A stretch of 7,703 nt of DNA, taken from the NCBI GenBank assembly GCA_027306715.1, contig DAHUZG010000134.1, forward strand, positions 1-7,703, in the 5' to 3' direction. Position 1 is the first letter of the stretch; each line of letters begins with the position of its first letter. The DNA comes from Acidimicrobiaceae bacterium (GTDB lineage: Bacteria; Actinomycetota; Acidimicrobiia; Acidimicrobiales; Bog-793). The notes under the pieces were generated by a model. That model saw nothing but the letters and a program-made list of their open reading frames with translations, did not search any database and had not been told where the DNA came from. Made by a program: the position numbers and the translations under genes. Shown here in pieces: positions 1-7,600 of the stretch.

Positions 1-1938
1 GGCCCCGGCGGGCCCCCGGGTGGCCTGCGCGGCGGTCCCGGCGGTCGCGGCCGGCCGCAGCAGCGACGGACCCACCGTCGCCGCCGCAACGTCGAAGAGC
101 TCGAGCCGATCCAGGTTGCCACCTACGTTCCCTCGAACGCCCCGGTCCCTGACAGCGAGGTGATCATCGAGCGCGGCTCGACGCCTCAAGAGCTCGGGCC
201 GAAGCTCAACCGCTCGGCGGGCGACGTCATCCGCTTCCTCTTCCTCCAGGGTGAGGTCGTGACCGCGACGCAGTCGCTCTCCGACGACATGATCGAGCTG
301 TTCGCCAACGAGCTCGGCGCGCGCATCCGCCTCGTCGACCCGGGCGAGGAGCAGGAGGCCGCTCTCAAGGCGCGCTACTTCGCCGACGAGGACGACGCCG
401 AGGACGAGGCCAGCCTGCGCCCGCGCCCGCCTGTGGTGACGGTGATGGGTCACGTCGACCACGGCAAGACGCTCCTGCTCGACCGCATCCGCCAGACCAA
501 CGTCGTCGCCGCCGAAGCGGGAGGCATCACCCAGCACATCGGCGCCTACCAGGTCGAGCACGAGGGCAGCTTGATCACCTTCATCGACACCCCGGGCCAC
601 GAGGCGTTCACCGCGATGCGCGCCCGGGGCGCCGAGGTGACCGACATCGTCGTGCTCGTCGTCGCCGCCGACGACGGCGTGATGCCGCAGACACTCGAGG
701 CGATCAGCCACGCCCGCGCTGCGGGGGCACCGATCATCGTCGCTGTGAACAAGATCGACCGCGCTGACGCCGACCCGAACCGTGTCATGCAGCAGCTCTC
801 CGACCAGGGACTCGTCCCTGAGGCGTGGGGCGGCGACACGATCACCGTCGAGGTTTCCGCCCTCCAGGGACTCGGCATCGACGACCTCCTCGCCCAGATC
901 GCGGTGCTCGCCGAGGTCCTCGAGCTGCGCGCCTCGCCGGAGGGCAGGGCGCGGGGGATCGTGCTCGAGGCCAACCTCGACATCGGCCGTGGCCCGGTGG
1001 CGACCGTCATCGTCCGGCGCGGCACGCTTCGTGTCAGCGACACCGTCGTCGCCGGGGCTGCCTGGGGGCGGGTGCGTGCGCTCTACGACGACCACGGCGA
1101 CCAGGTCAAGGAGGCGCCGCCCTCGATGCCGGTGCAGGTGCTCGGCCTCTCCGAGCCGCCGGCGGCCGGTGACGAGCTGCGCGGGACCGCCGAGCAGTCG
1201 GTGGCCCGCACGATCGCCGAGGCCCGGGCCCAGCGGATCCGCTTCGCCGGGTACGGCTCGGTGCCGGTGGCTCCGAGCGCCGGGGCCAAGCTCGAGGACA
1301 TCTTCGAGCAGATCCAGCGCGGCGAGAACGCCACTCTCAACGTCGTGCTGAAGGCCGACGTGCAGGGCAGCCTCGAGGCTGTCACCGAGAGCCTGCGCAA
1401 GCTCGAGCGTGACGAGGTCCGCGTCGCTTTCGTCCACCGCGGCGTCGGCGGGATCACCGAGTACGACGTCCAGCTGGCAGCCGCGTCGAACGCCACGATC
1501 ATCGGCTTCAACGTGCGGCCGGACCGGCGGAGCCGCGAGCTCGCCGATGCGCAGCGCGTGGAGATCCGCACCTACGAGATCATCTACAAGCTGATCGAGG
1601 ACATCGAGGCGGCGATGGTCGGGATGCTCGCCCCGACCTACGAGGAGGTCGTCACCGGCGAGGCCGAGGTGCGCGAGATCTTCCGTGTCCCTCGTGTGGG
1701 GGCGATCGCCGGGTGCTACGTGCGAAGTGGCGTGATCACCCGTGGCACGAAGGTTCGCTTCCTTCGCGAGGGGGTGGTGATCTGGAAGGGCGCGATCTCC
1801 TCCTTGCGCCGCTTCAAGGATGACGTCCGCGAGGTCCACGAGGGCTTCGAGTGCGGCATCGGGTTGACGGACTTCCAGGACCTGCACTCGGGAGACATCA
1901 TCGAGACCTACGAGGATCGGGAGATCCCGAGGACCTGA
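1..1938 (+). CDS. infB: Translation initiation factor IF-2, 3' part (5' end outside window)
   Basis: IF2 is the GTPase that brings fMet-tRNA to the 30S subunit and promotes subunit joining. The frame is open from base 1, so the start lies upstream; 645 residues are visible. Window residues 1-37 are a Gly/Pro/Arg-rich linker ending in a basic patch (RRTHRRRRN). An IF2 N-terminal-type domain follows at about 52-105 (VIIERGSTPQELGPKLNRSA). The G domain has all motifs: G1 GHVDHGKT at 150-157, the switch-I GGITQHIGAY at 174-183, G3 DTPGHEAF at 196-203, G4 NKID at 250-253 and G5 SAL at 286-288. Domains II, III and the tRNA-binding C-terminal barrel follow, ending in EIPRT and TGA. GTG at 160 is an internal Val, not the start, because conserved-looking sequence precedes it. 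It is the first visible gene of the infB-rbfA-truB-ribF run. No frameshift or missing motif was seen. Confidence 0.97.
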   Translation, partial: GPGGPPGGLRGGPGGRGRPQQRRTHRRRRNVEELEPIQVATYVPSNAPVPDSEVIIERGSTPQELGPKLNRSAGDVIRFLFLQGEVVTATQSLSDDMIELFANELGARIRLVDPGEEQEAALKARYFADEDDAEDEASLRPRPPVVTVMGHVDHGKTLLLDRIRQTNVVAAEAGGITQHIGAYQVEHEGSLITFIDTPGHEAFTAMRARGAEVTDIVVLVVAADDGVMPQTLEAISHARAAGAPIIVAVNKIDRADADPNRVMQQLSDQGLVPEAWGGDTITVEVSALQGLGIDDLLAQIAVLAEVLELRASPEGRARGIVLEANLDIGRGPVATVIVRRGTLRVSDTVVAGAAWGRVRALYDDHGDQVKEAPPSMPVQVLGLSEPPAAGDELRGTAEQSVARTIAEARAQRIRFAGYGSVPVAPSAGAKLEDIFEQIQRGENATLNVVLKADVQGSLEAVTESLRKLERDEVRVAFVHRGVGGITEYDVQLAAASNATIIGFNVRPDRRSRELADAQRVEIRTYEIIYKLIEDIEAAMVGMLAPTYEEVVTGEAEVREIFRVPRVGAIAGCYVRSGVITRGTKVRFLREGVVIWKGAISSLRRFKDDVREVHEGFECGIGLTDFQDLHSGDIIETYEDREIPRT

Positions 1939-2036
1939 GCCGTCGTCGCCGGCCCGGGGGCGAGCCAGCCTGCTTGGCCGGCACGAGGCGGCTGCGAGCC
2001 TTAGCGCCGGCTGCCCGCCGATGGAGCGTCCAGACC
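1939..2036 (+). other. infB-rbfA spacer with GC-rich inverted repeat
   Basis: This 98-nt non-coding spacer holds a perfect 7-bp inverted repeat, GCCGGCC (1948-1954) and GGCCGGC (1976-1982), separated by 21 nt. It could fold in the mRNA between infB and rbfA. There is no U-tract, so an intrinsic terminator is unlikely; a processing or attenuating hairpin, or chance in GC-rich DNA, are both possible. A GGAG at 2023-2026, ten nt before the rbfA ATG, is the likely ribosome binding site of rbfA. Confidence 0.25.
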
Positions 2037-2495
2037 ATGGCCAGACCGAGGCACCCTGCCGCCGCTCAGCGCGCCTACCCCCGAGCGGCGCGCCTCAACG
2101 AGCTGCTGCGCGAGGTGCTCGCCGAGGCGCTCGAGCGGCTCGAGGACACCGACGAGCGCCTGGGCATGCTGACCCTCACCGGAGTCTCCTGCGAGCCTGA
2201 CCTTCGTCACGCCGTCGTCTTCCTCGCCAGCTTGAGCGACGGCGCTCGTGCCGCCCTCGAGGAGCACCGCCGCCAGCTGCAGGCGGCCGTGGCGAGCCAG
2301 GTGCGGACACGGCGGGTGCCGGCACTGCGCTTCGAAGCCGACCCGGCGATCGAGGCGGCGCGCCGGGTCGACGAGGCGCTGCGGCGCGCTCAGGTCCGGG
2401 TCGAGACCTGGCAGGGCGAGCATGCCGCGAGCGGCGCCGCCGACCCGGGCAGCGGTGCGGAAAAGCTCGAGCCCGGCGACGCCAAGGGCTCATGA
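2037..2495 (+). CDS. rbfA: Ribosome-binding factor A
   Basis: RbfA binds immature 30S subunits and assists late 16S rRNA 5'-end processing, especially in the cold. The product is 152 residues, slightly longer than the usual 110-135 because of a loose Ala/Gly/Glu-rich tail after about residue 127. The KH-like fold is recognisable: a helix RAARLNELLREVLAEALERL at 16-35, the strand LTLTGVSCEPDLRHAVVFLA at 45-64 with the family hallmark PDLRHA, and TRRVPALRFEADPAIEAARR at 91-110, matching the usual 'R..P.L.F..D..IE' segment. ATG 2037 was chosen because GGAG lies ten nt upstream and the homology begins soon after; the same frame is open back to 1851, but that part overlaps infB. The stop overlaps the truB start (ATGA, 2492-2495), which implies translational coupling. 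Confidence 0.93.
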   Translation: MARPRHPAAAQRAYPRAARLNELLREVLAEALERLEDTDERLGMLTLTGVSCEPDLRHAVVFLASLSDGARAALEEHRRQLQAAVASQVRTRRVPALRFEADPAIEAARRVDEALRRAQVRVETWQGEHAASGAADPGSGAEKLEPGDAKGS

Positions 2496-3445
2496 CGACT
2501 CCCCCGTCACCGGGGCCGCCGTGCTGGATCCTGGGCGCCGCCGGATCGGTCGCCGTCGCCAAGCCGGCCGGCCTCACCTCCCACGACGTCGTCGCCCGCG
2601 CACGACGGCGGCTCGGTGAGCGCCGTATCGGTCACGCCGGGACGCTCGACCCCGACGCCACCGGGGTGCTGGTGCTCGGGATCGGGCCGGCGACCAGGCT
2701 GCTCCGCTTCACGTCGAGCTGGAGGAAGTCCTACCGTGCCGAGGTCGTTCTCGGGGTCGAGACGACCACGCTCGACGCTTCGGGCGAGGTCACCGCCACC
2801 CACGACATGGCGGGCGTCACCCTCGCCGAGGCCGTTGCCGCGGCGGCCGCCCTGACCGGTGTCATCGACCAGGTGCCGCCGATGGTCTCGGCGGTGCAGG
2901 TCGGCGGCAGGCGCCTCTACGACCTCGCCCGCCAGGGGATCGAGGTCGAGCGAGCACCCCGCCGGGTCGAGGTCTACCGCTTCGAGGTGGCGCCAGGCGG
3001 CGCACCGGGACGCCTGCGGATCGAGGTCGACTGCTCCTCGGGGACCTATGTGCGCACGCTCGCCGCAGACCTCGGCAGTGCCCTCGGCGGGGGAGCACAC
3101 CTGACGGCGCTGCACCGCAGCGCTGTCGGTCCGTTCCGCGACCTCGACTGCGTCGGGCTCGACGAGCTCGAGGCGGCGTCTGTCGGCCCGGCGGCGCGGC
3201 TCGTCGTCAGCCTCGAGAGCCTTGCCGCCGGGACGGAGCTCGCTGCTGCGCTGCGCCTCGGCAAGGTGCTCGACCGCAGCGCCCTCGGCGCCGGCGGTGA
3301 CGGGCCGTGGGCGGTGCTCGATCCCGCCGGAGAGCTGGTCGCGGTCTGCGAACCGGCGGGCGAAGCGAAGGTGAAGCCGTCGGTCGTCCTGCCGCCGGGG
3401 CGCTTCCTGCCGGGCGGCACCGATCGTGGTCGGGCCTCGGAGTAG
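2492..3445 (+). CDS. truB: tRNA pseudouridine(55) synthase
   Basis: TruB isomerises U55 in the T-loop of tRNAs to pseudouridine. The 317-residue product has the normal family length. KPAGLTSHDVV at 24-34 opens the catalytic domain. RIGHAGTLDPDATGVL at 45-60 contains the catalytic Asp, D53. SYRAEVVLGVETTTLDASGE at 80-99 carries the Tyr that packs against the target base (Y81). QVPPMVSAVQVGGRRLYDLA (127-146 with its final R) and CSSGTYVRTLAADLG at 181-195 (Arg188, the conserved active-site arginine) complete the pocket. The segment after about residue 240 matches the small C-terminal TruB domain of actinobacteria. ATG 2492 lies inside the rbfA stop (ATGA). AAGGG at 2484-2488 is only 3 nt away, so re-initiation by terminating ribosomes is likely. 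Residue roles are transferred from the E. coli enzyme. Confidence 0.97.
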   Translation: MTTPPSPGPPCWILGAAGSVAVAKPAGLTSHDVVARARRRLGERRIGHAGTLDPDATGVLVLGIGPATRLLRFTSSWRKSYRAEVVLGVETTTLDASGEVTATHDMAGVTLAEAVAAAAALTGVIDQVPPMVSAVQVGGRRLYDLARQGIEVERAPRRVEVYRFEVAPGGAPGRLRIEVDCSSGTYVRTLAADLGSALGGGAHLTALHRSAVGPFRDLDCVGLDELEAASVGPAARLVVSLESLAAGTELAAALRLGKVLDRSALGAGGDGPWAVLDPAGELVAVCEPAGEAKVKPSVVLPPGRFLPGGTDRGRASE

Positions 3446-3456
3446 CGTCGTCGCCG

Positions 3457-4260
3457 GTGGCCGCTCCTCTCTCGGCAGCCCGGCGCCCGTCGGTGGTCAC
3501 CATCGGCAACTTCGACGGCGTCCACGTCGGGCATCGCCAGCTGATCGCCGAGGCGATGCGGGAAGCGGCCGCAGCCGGCTGGCGCAGCGTCGCTCTCACC
3601 TTCGACCGCCATCCCGCTTCTGTCGTCCGGCCCGAGACAGCCCCGCCGCTGATCACCGACAACGAGCAGAAGCTCGAGCTGCTGCGCGCGACGGGCGTGG
3701 ACGAGGTGGTCGTCGTGAGCTTCGACAAGGCCCGCGCCGCCGAGCCGGCGGAGCGATTCGCGCGTGACGTGCTCACCGGCGAGCTCGATGCGCGCCGCAT
3801 CGTCGTCGGCTCGAACTTCCGCTTCGGTCACCGCCAGCTCGGTGACGTCGAGCTGCTCACCAAGCTCGGCGGCGACCTCGGCTTCACCGTCTCTGCAAGC
3901 GAGCTTGTCTCCGACGACGAGGATCAGACACCGGTCTCCTCCTCGCGGATCCGCGCCCTCATCGAGGCGGGCGACATGGCGCACGCCGAGCGCCTGCTCG
4001 GCCGCCCGTTCGAGCTGGCGGTGACGGTGCCACCCCGCGAGCAGGGCGAAGCCCTCGAGGAGGGCTTCGCCGAGGCCGAGCCGGGCCTGTGCATGCCAGG
4101 AACGGGTTTGTATGCTGTACGCGTCGCTCAACGAGAGGAAGCGCTCGGAGAGATTCCCGTCTCTGTCGAGCGCGACCGGCGCCGGCTGGCGGGGAGCGCC
4201 TTTGCCCGCTTCCCGGCCGGCACGCGACTACGCGTCCAGTTCCTCCGCCGTTCGCCCTGA
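3457..4260 (+). CDS. ribF: RibF-type FAD synthetase with a reduced riboflavin kinase domain
   Basis: RibF normally makes FMN from riboflavin (C-terminal kinase) and FAD from FMN (N-terminal adenylyltransferase). Here the adenylyltransferase is intact: VVTIGNFDGVHVGHR at 13-27 with the H-x-G-H nucleotide-binding signature, TFDRHP at 48-53, VVGSNFRFGHRQLGD at 116-130 and VSSSRIRALIEAGDMAHAER at 160-179. The product is 267 residues against the usual 300-330. After GRPFELA (182-188) only about 79 residues remain. They keep two kinase-like strands, GLYAVRV (217-223) and LRVQFLRR (258-265), but show no GRTLGFPTAN-like ATP loop, no NIG-x-RPTF segment and no C-terminal helix. GTG 3457 is preferred: it lies 11 nt after the truB stop and 12 codons before the first conserved strand, though GGAG (3439-3442) is 14 nt away. 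FAD synthetase activity is likely; kinase activity is doubtful. Confidence 0.9.
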   Translation: MAAPLSAARRPSVVTIGNFDGVHVGHRQLIAEAMREAAAAGWRSVALTFDRHPASVVRPETAPPLITDNEQKLELLRATGVDEVVVVSFDKARAAEPAERFARDVLTGELDARRIVVGSNFRFGHRQLGDVELLTKLGGDLGFTVSASELVSDDEDQTPVSSSRIRALIEAGDMAHAERLLGRPFELAVTVPPREQGEALEEGFAEAEPGLCMPGTGLYAVRVAQREEALGEIPVSVERDRRRLAGSAFARFPAGTRLRVQFLRRSP

Positions 4261-4548
4261 CCCCGAGCCGGCGCGCTCGTGACGGGCGGCCCGGTTGTCC
4301 GGTTCAGATTGATCATCTGCGGATAGTCGTTGACTAGATCGTGGGGCGACCGCGAGACTTTGGCAGTGCTGCCCGCCAGGCCACGCTTTTCCGCCAGTCC
4401 ACGCTTGTCTGGAACCGACGCTTCTCTGCCGATCCGCGTCTGTTCGCCGATCCACTCGGTGGACGTCTTCCCGGGCCGATCGCCTTGTGGTTGGCCGGCA
4501 GTCGGCGAGCGATGAGCTCGCGCTCGACGACGCTGTGAGCTGCACCAC
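4261..4548 (+). other. Non-coding gap between ribF and the secreted-protein gene
   Basis: No convincing gene was found in these 288 nt on either strand; short open frames here have no recognisable composition or motif. The gap holds a degenerate 18-bp tandem repeat (4375-4463, listed separately). It also holds weak inverted repeats: CGAGC/GCTCG at 4264-4279, CAGAT/ATCTG at 4305-4319, TCCAC/GTGGA at 4451-4463 and GCGAGC/GCTCGC at 4505-4521. None is followed by a T-run. The last lies about 28 nt before the GTG start at 4549 and includes the in-frame stop TGA 4513-4515, which limits how far upstream the next gene can begin. A promoter for the secreted gene should lie here, but no clear -35/-10 pair is visible. 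Confidence 0.6.
4375..4463 (+). repeat. Degenerate 18-bp tandem repeat, five units
   Basis: Five head-to-tail units of 17-18 nt can be laid out: GCCAGGCCACGCTTTTCC (4375-4392), GCCAGTCCACGCTTGTCT (4393-4410), GGAACCGACGCTTCTCT (4411-4427), GCCGATCCGCGTCTGTTC (4428-4445) and GCCGATCCACTCGGTGGA (4446-4463). Units 1 and 2 match at 15 of 18 positions, and units 4 and 5 share their first eight bases. ACGCTT is shared by units 1-3. A further GCCGATC occurs at 4475. The tract lies upstream of the secreted-protein gene. It could be a set of regulator-binding sites or an eroded minisatellite; nothing identifies a binding protein. Confidence 0.5.
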
Positions 4549-4656
4549 GTGAGCCGGCGAGCGGCGAGCTGGTGCCGGGCAATCGCAGCGGTGGGCGCCG
4601 CCTTCCTTGTCGCCACCTGCACGGTCGTCGTCGCTTCGGCGCCGCTTGCCTCGGCG
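4549..4656 (+). other. Predicted Sec signal peptide of the secreted protein
   Basis: Residues 1-36 have three arginines within the first ten residues, a hydrophobic stretch from about 11 to 30, and small residues before the proposed signal peptidase I site (ASA|TG after residue 36). A cut after residue 31 (ASA|PL) also fits. There is no lipobox: the two cysteines at 9 and 24 are not in an L-x-x-C context near the cleavage site, so a lipoprotein is unlikely. There is no twin-arginine consensus, although RR is present at residues 3-4. Confidence 0.75.
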
Positions 4657-7600
4657 ACGGGCTCGGCGCCGCTCAGCTGGAGCTACGGGCAACGGATCGA
4701 CTCGGCTGTGCCGTCGTTGCAAGAGCCCGATCCTGTCGTCGGCATGTCCTGTGTGTCGGCGGGCTGTGTGGCGATTCAGGCCGGTTCGGTGCTCACCTCG
4801 GCGACACCGACCACGAGCTCGAGCTGGACGATCGACAACTTGGACAGGTACTCGCTGGTCGGCGTCTCCTGCGTGACGACGACCTCTGGGTCCGGCTGCG
4901 TGATCGTCGACTCGGGCGGCAACGTCTTGACGAGCACCAACCCGTTCGGCTCGGCGACCTGGACGACGCAGTCGGTGGACGCCGGCGGCGGGGGCTTTGT
5001 CGGAGTGTCGTGCGACGCCGACGGCGGCGCCGACGCCTACTGCGCGGCCGTGGACGCCAACGGGTACGTCGTCGCCACCACGAATGCCTTTACCGCCAGC
5101 ACGTGGGGCCAGCCCTTCGGGGTCGACAGCATCACTCCGACGGGCATCTCGTGCACCACGTCGGGCTGTGTGGTGGCCGACGGTGGGGTCGGCGCGGGAA
5201 ACCTCTACGGCGGGGACCCGTTCTCCTCCCCGCAGAGCTGGAGCGCGCCCGTCTCGCCGAGCGGCATCGGCTACATCTATGCGGTCTCGTGCTTCGATGC
5301 CGGCGCCGGGGTGAGCGACTGCGTCGCCGTCGGCGATGGCGGCGACGCCGCCGGCTCGTCCTCGCCGTACGCGAGCCCGAGCTGGTCATCGGCCCATGCT
5401 GTGGTCGCCGCGGGCGACTACCTCGTGGGGCTCTCGTGCAACTCTGCCGGCTGTGCCGGCGTCGGCTCGTCATCGGGGGGAGGCTTCGTCGCCACGACCC
5501 CTGCCGGCGACCCGCTCACCACTTCGGCATGGAACCAGTCCGCATCGGTACCGGGCTGGGACCTGATCTCGGTCAGCTGCACGTCATCGAGCTGCGCCGC
5601 GGGCGACCGCTACGGCGACGTCGCTGTCTCCTCGAGCTTTCCGAGCGACAGCGGCTGGAGCGAGGAGTCGCCCGAGGTCGCCCCGGACCCGAGCATCTCG
5701 GGGGTGTCCTGCATCGATCTCGGTACCTCGACAGGGTGCGTGGCGATCGACGGCGCCGGCGACGTGGTCGCCACCGACGACGCCTTCGCCACTCTCTCGT
5801 CGCCGCCGGTCTGGAGATCGACCCATGTCGACGGCACGACTCCGCTCAGCGCGATCTCCTGTGTCGAGGACTCGTCGACGGCGTACTGCGCCGCGGTCGA
5901 CGCCGACGGCTACGTGCTCACCTCGAACAACCCCTTCGCATCGTCGCCGACCTGGACCAAGACAGCCGCCCCTGCCTACGCCGAGCCCGGTGAGGGCTCG
6001 ACCGGTGCCAGCTTCACCGCCATCTCCTGTGTCGCTCTTGCTGCCTCGGTGGGCTGTGAGACCGGCGACGGCCAGGGCTATCTCTCGTACTCGACGAACC
6101 TGTTCACGTCGCCGACGAGCCCGTCGTTCGCGACCCCGCTCGCCTTCACCGGAACCGGCAGCTCTGGCCAGGAGACTGGCAACAACATCGCCGGGCTGTG
6201 GTGCGCACCGACAGCTGGCGGCGCCGAGTGTGCGGCGACGGACAACTCCAACACCGACGGGTTCGTCACTGTCTCGACGGATGCCTTCGCCGCGTCGCCG
6301 GCCTGGAGCCAGGCGGCGCTGGACAGCTCGAACAGCCTGGCGGGGATCTCCTGCGCCGCTTCCTCGAGCGGGTACGGTTGCGCTGCCGGTGACGACGTCG
6401 GCCATGTCGTCTCCTCCTCGGACGCCTTCGGCGGAGGGGGCTGGGCCTCGACGACTCTCGACAGCACCGGCAACGGGTACCCGCACCTCGGCGCCGTCTC
6501 CTGCGCAGCGCCGACAGCGGCCCCGGGTGCGACCTGCGCCCTGTTCGACGAGTCCGGGAACGCCATCGCCTCGGCGAGCGCGTTCGCTGCGTCGCCCGGC
6601 TGGACCTCGCCGACCGCATTGTTCCCGGACGGCTTGGCGGGAGTGGCGTGCCTGCCGACGAGCACGACCGTCACCGGCTGCGTGGCGGTCAGCCCGGACG
6701 GCTTCGTCTTCACCGGAGCGACGCCGACCGCCAGCGCGCCCGGCGCGCCGACGATCACGAGCGCCACGGCCGGAGATACGACCGTCAAGGTCGCCTGGAC
6801 ACAGGGTTCGGGCACCGTGACGAGCAACAACGTCTACGTCTACAAGCTGGTGAACGGAACCCCGACCGCCGACGGTGTCCAGAGCACCGGGAGCGCCACG
6901 ACGAGCTACACCGTCACCGGGCTCACCGACGGCCAGACCTACGAGCTCACCGTCACCGCGGTGGACGACGGCGTCGAGAGCGCTCCCTCCGGGTACTCGA
7001 GCGCGGTGACCCCCGCCGGGTTGGCGGCTGCACCCGTGCTCGGGGCACCGACCGCCGGCAACGACCAGGTGACGCTTGGCTGGAGCACGCCGAACGACAA
7101 CGGCAGCGCCATCTCCGGGTACATCGTGTACTGGTACGGCGGCTGCACGGCGAGCCCGTGTGGGGGGACTCCGACGACGAAGACCCTCGGCGTCGTCAAC
7201 AGCTACACGGTGACGGGCTTGTCGAACGGGACGCCCTACGGCTTCGCTGTCGCAGCCGTCAACGGCGTCGGCACCGGCCCGGCCTCGAGCGAGGAGGTCG
7301 GCGTCGTTCCGGCCACCGTCCCCGGCCAGCCGGGCCAGCCGAGCGCCACCCCCGGCAACGCCGAGGTGTCGCTGTCCTGGACCGCACCGGGCGACGGCGG
7401 CAGCACGATCACGAGCTACACGATCAATGCCTTCCCGTGCGCCAGCTCGACCAGCTGCTCGGGAAGCCCCTTCGAGAGCCCGACCTTTGAGGGCGCGCCG
7501 CCCGCTGCGTCAGCGCAGGTGAACGGGCTCACCAACGGCGACTACTACCAGTTCGACCTCGTCGCCACGAACGTCATGGGTTCCTCCGGCCCCTCGGCGT

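Noticed and set aside
1851..2036. N-terminal extension of RbfA in the same open frame
   Set aside because: It overlaps the conserved end of infB, has a low-quality Arg/Ala-rich product, and the GGAG plus ATG at 2037 fits the start of homology.
3307..3456. N-terminal extension of RibF from GTG 3307
   Set aside because: It would overlap truB by about 139 nt and add 50 Gly/Arg-rich residues absent from the family; GTG 3457 fits better.
3046..4131. 361-codon minus-strand open frame across truB and ribF
   Set aside because: It lies opposite two well-supported conserved genes and has no recognisable motif; it is a high-GC antisense shadow.
4264..4279. Hairpin CGAGC/GCTCG just after ribF as a transcription terminator
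   Set aside because: It is only a 5-bp stem with a 6-nt loop and no T-run; such stems are frequent by chance in GC-rich DNA.
4330..4359. Possible promoter TTGACT (4330-4335) with GAGACT (4354-4359)
   Set aside because: The -35-like box is good, but the -10-like box lacks the leading T and the spacing is 18 nt; too weak to call.
4375..4463. CRISPR-like array
   Set aside because: The units are 18 bp, directly abutting and degenerate, with no spacers and no cas genes nearby.
4572..5993. 473-codon + strand open frame overlapping the secreted-protein gene
   Set aside because: Its product is dominated by Arg, His, Leu and Gly without domain-like structure, as expected for a shifted frame of GC-rich DNA. 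The other frame has a signal peptide, regular repeats and Fn3 domains.
5584..6830. Minus-strand open frames of 300 and 250 codons (5584-6486 and 6078-6830)
   Set aside because: They mirror the repeats of the secreted protein on the other strand; their apparent regularity comes from those repeats, and they have no independent start context.
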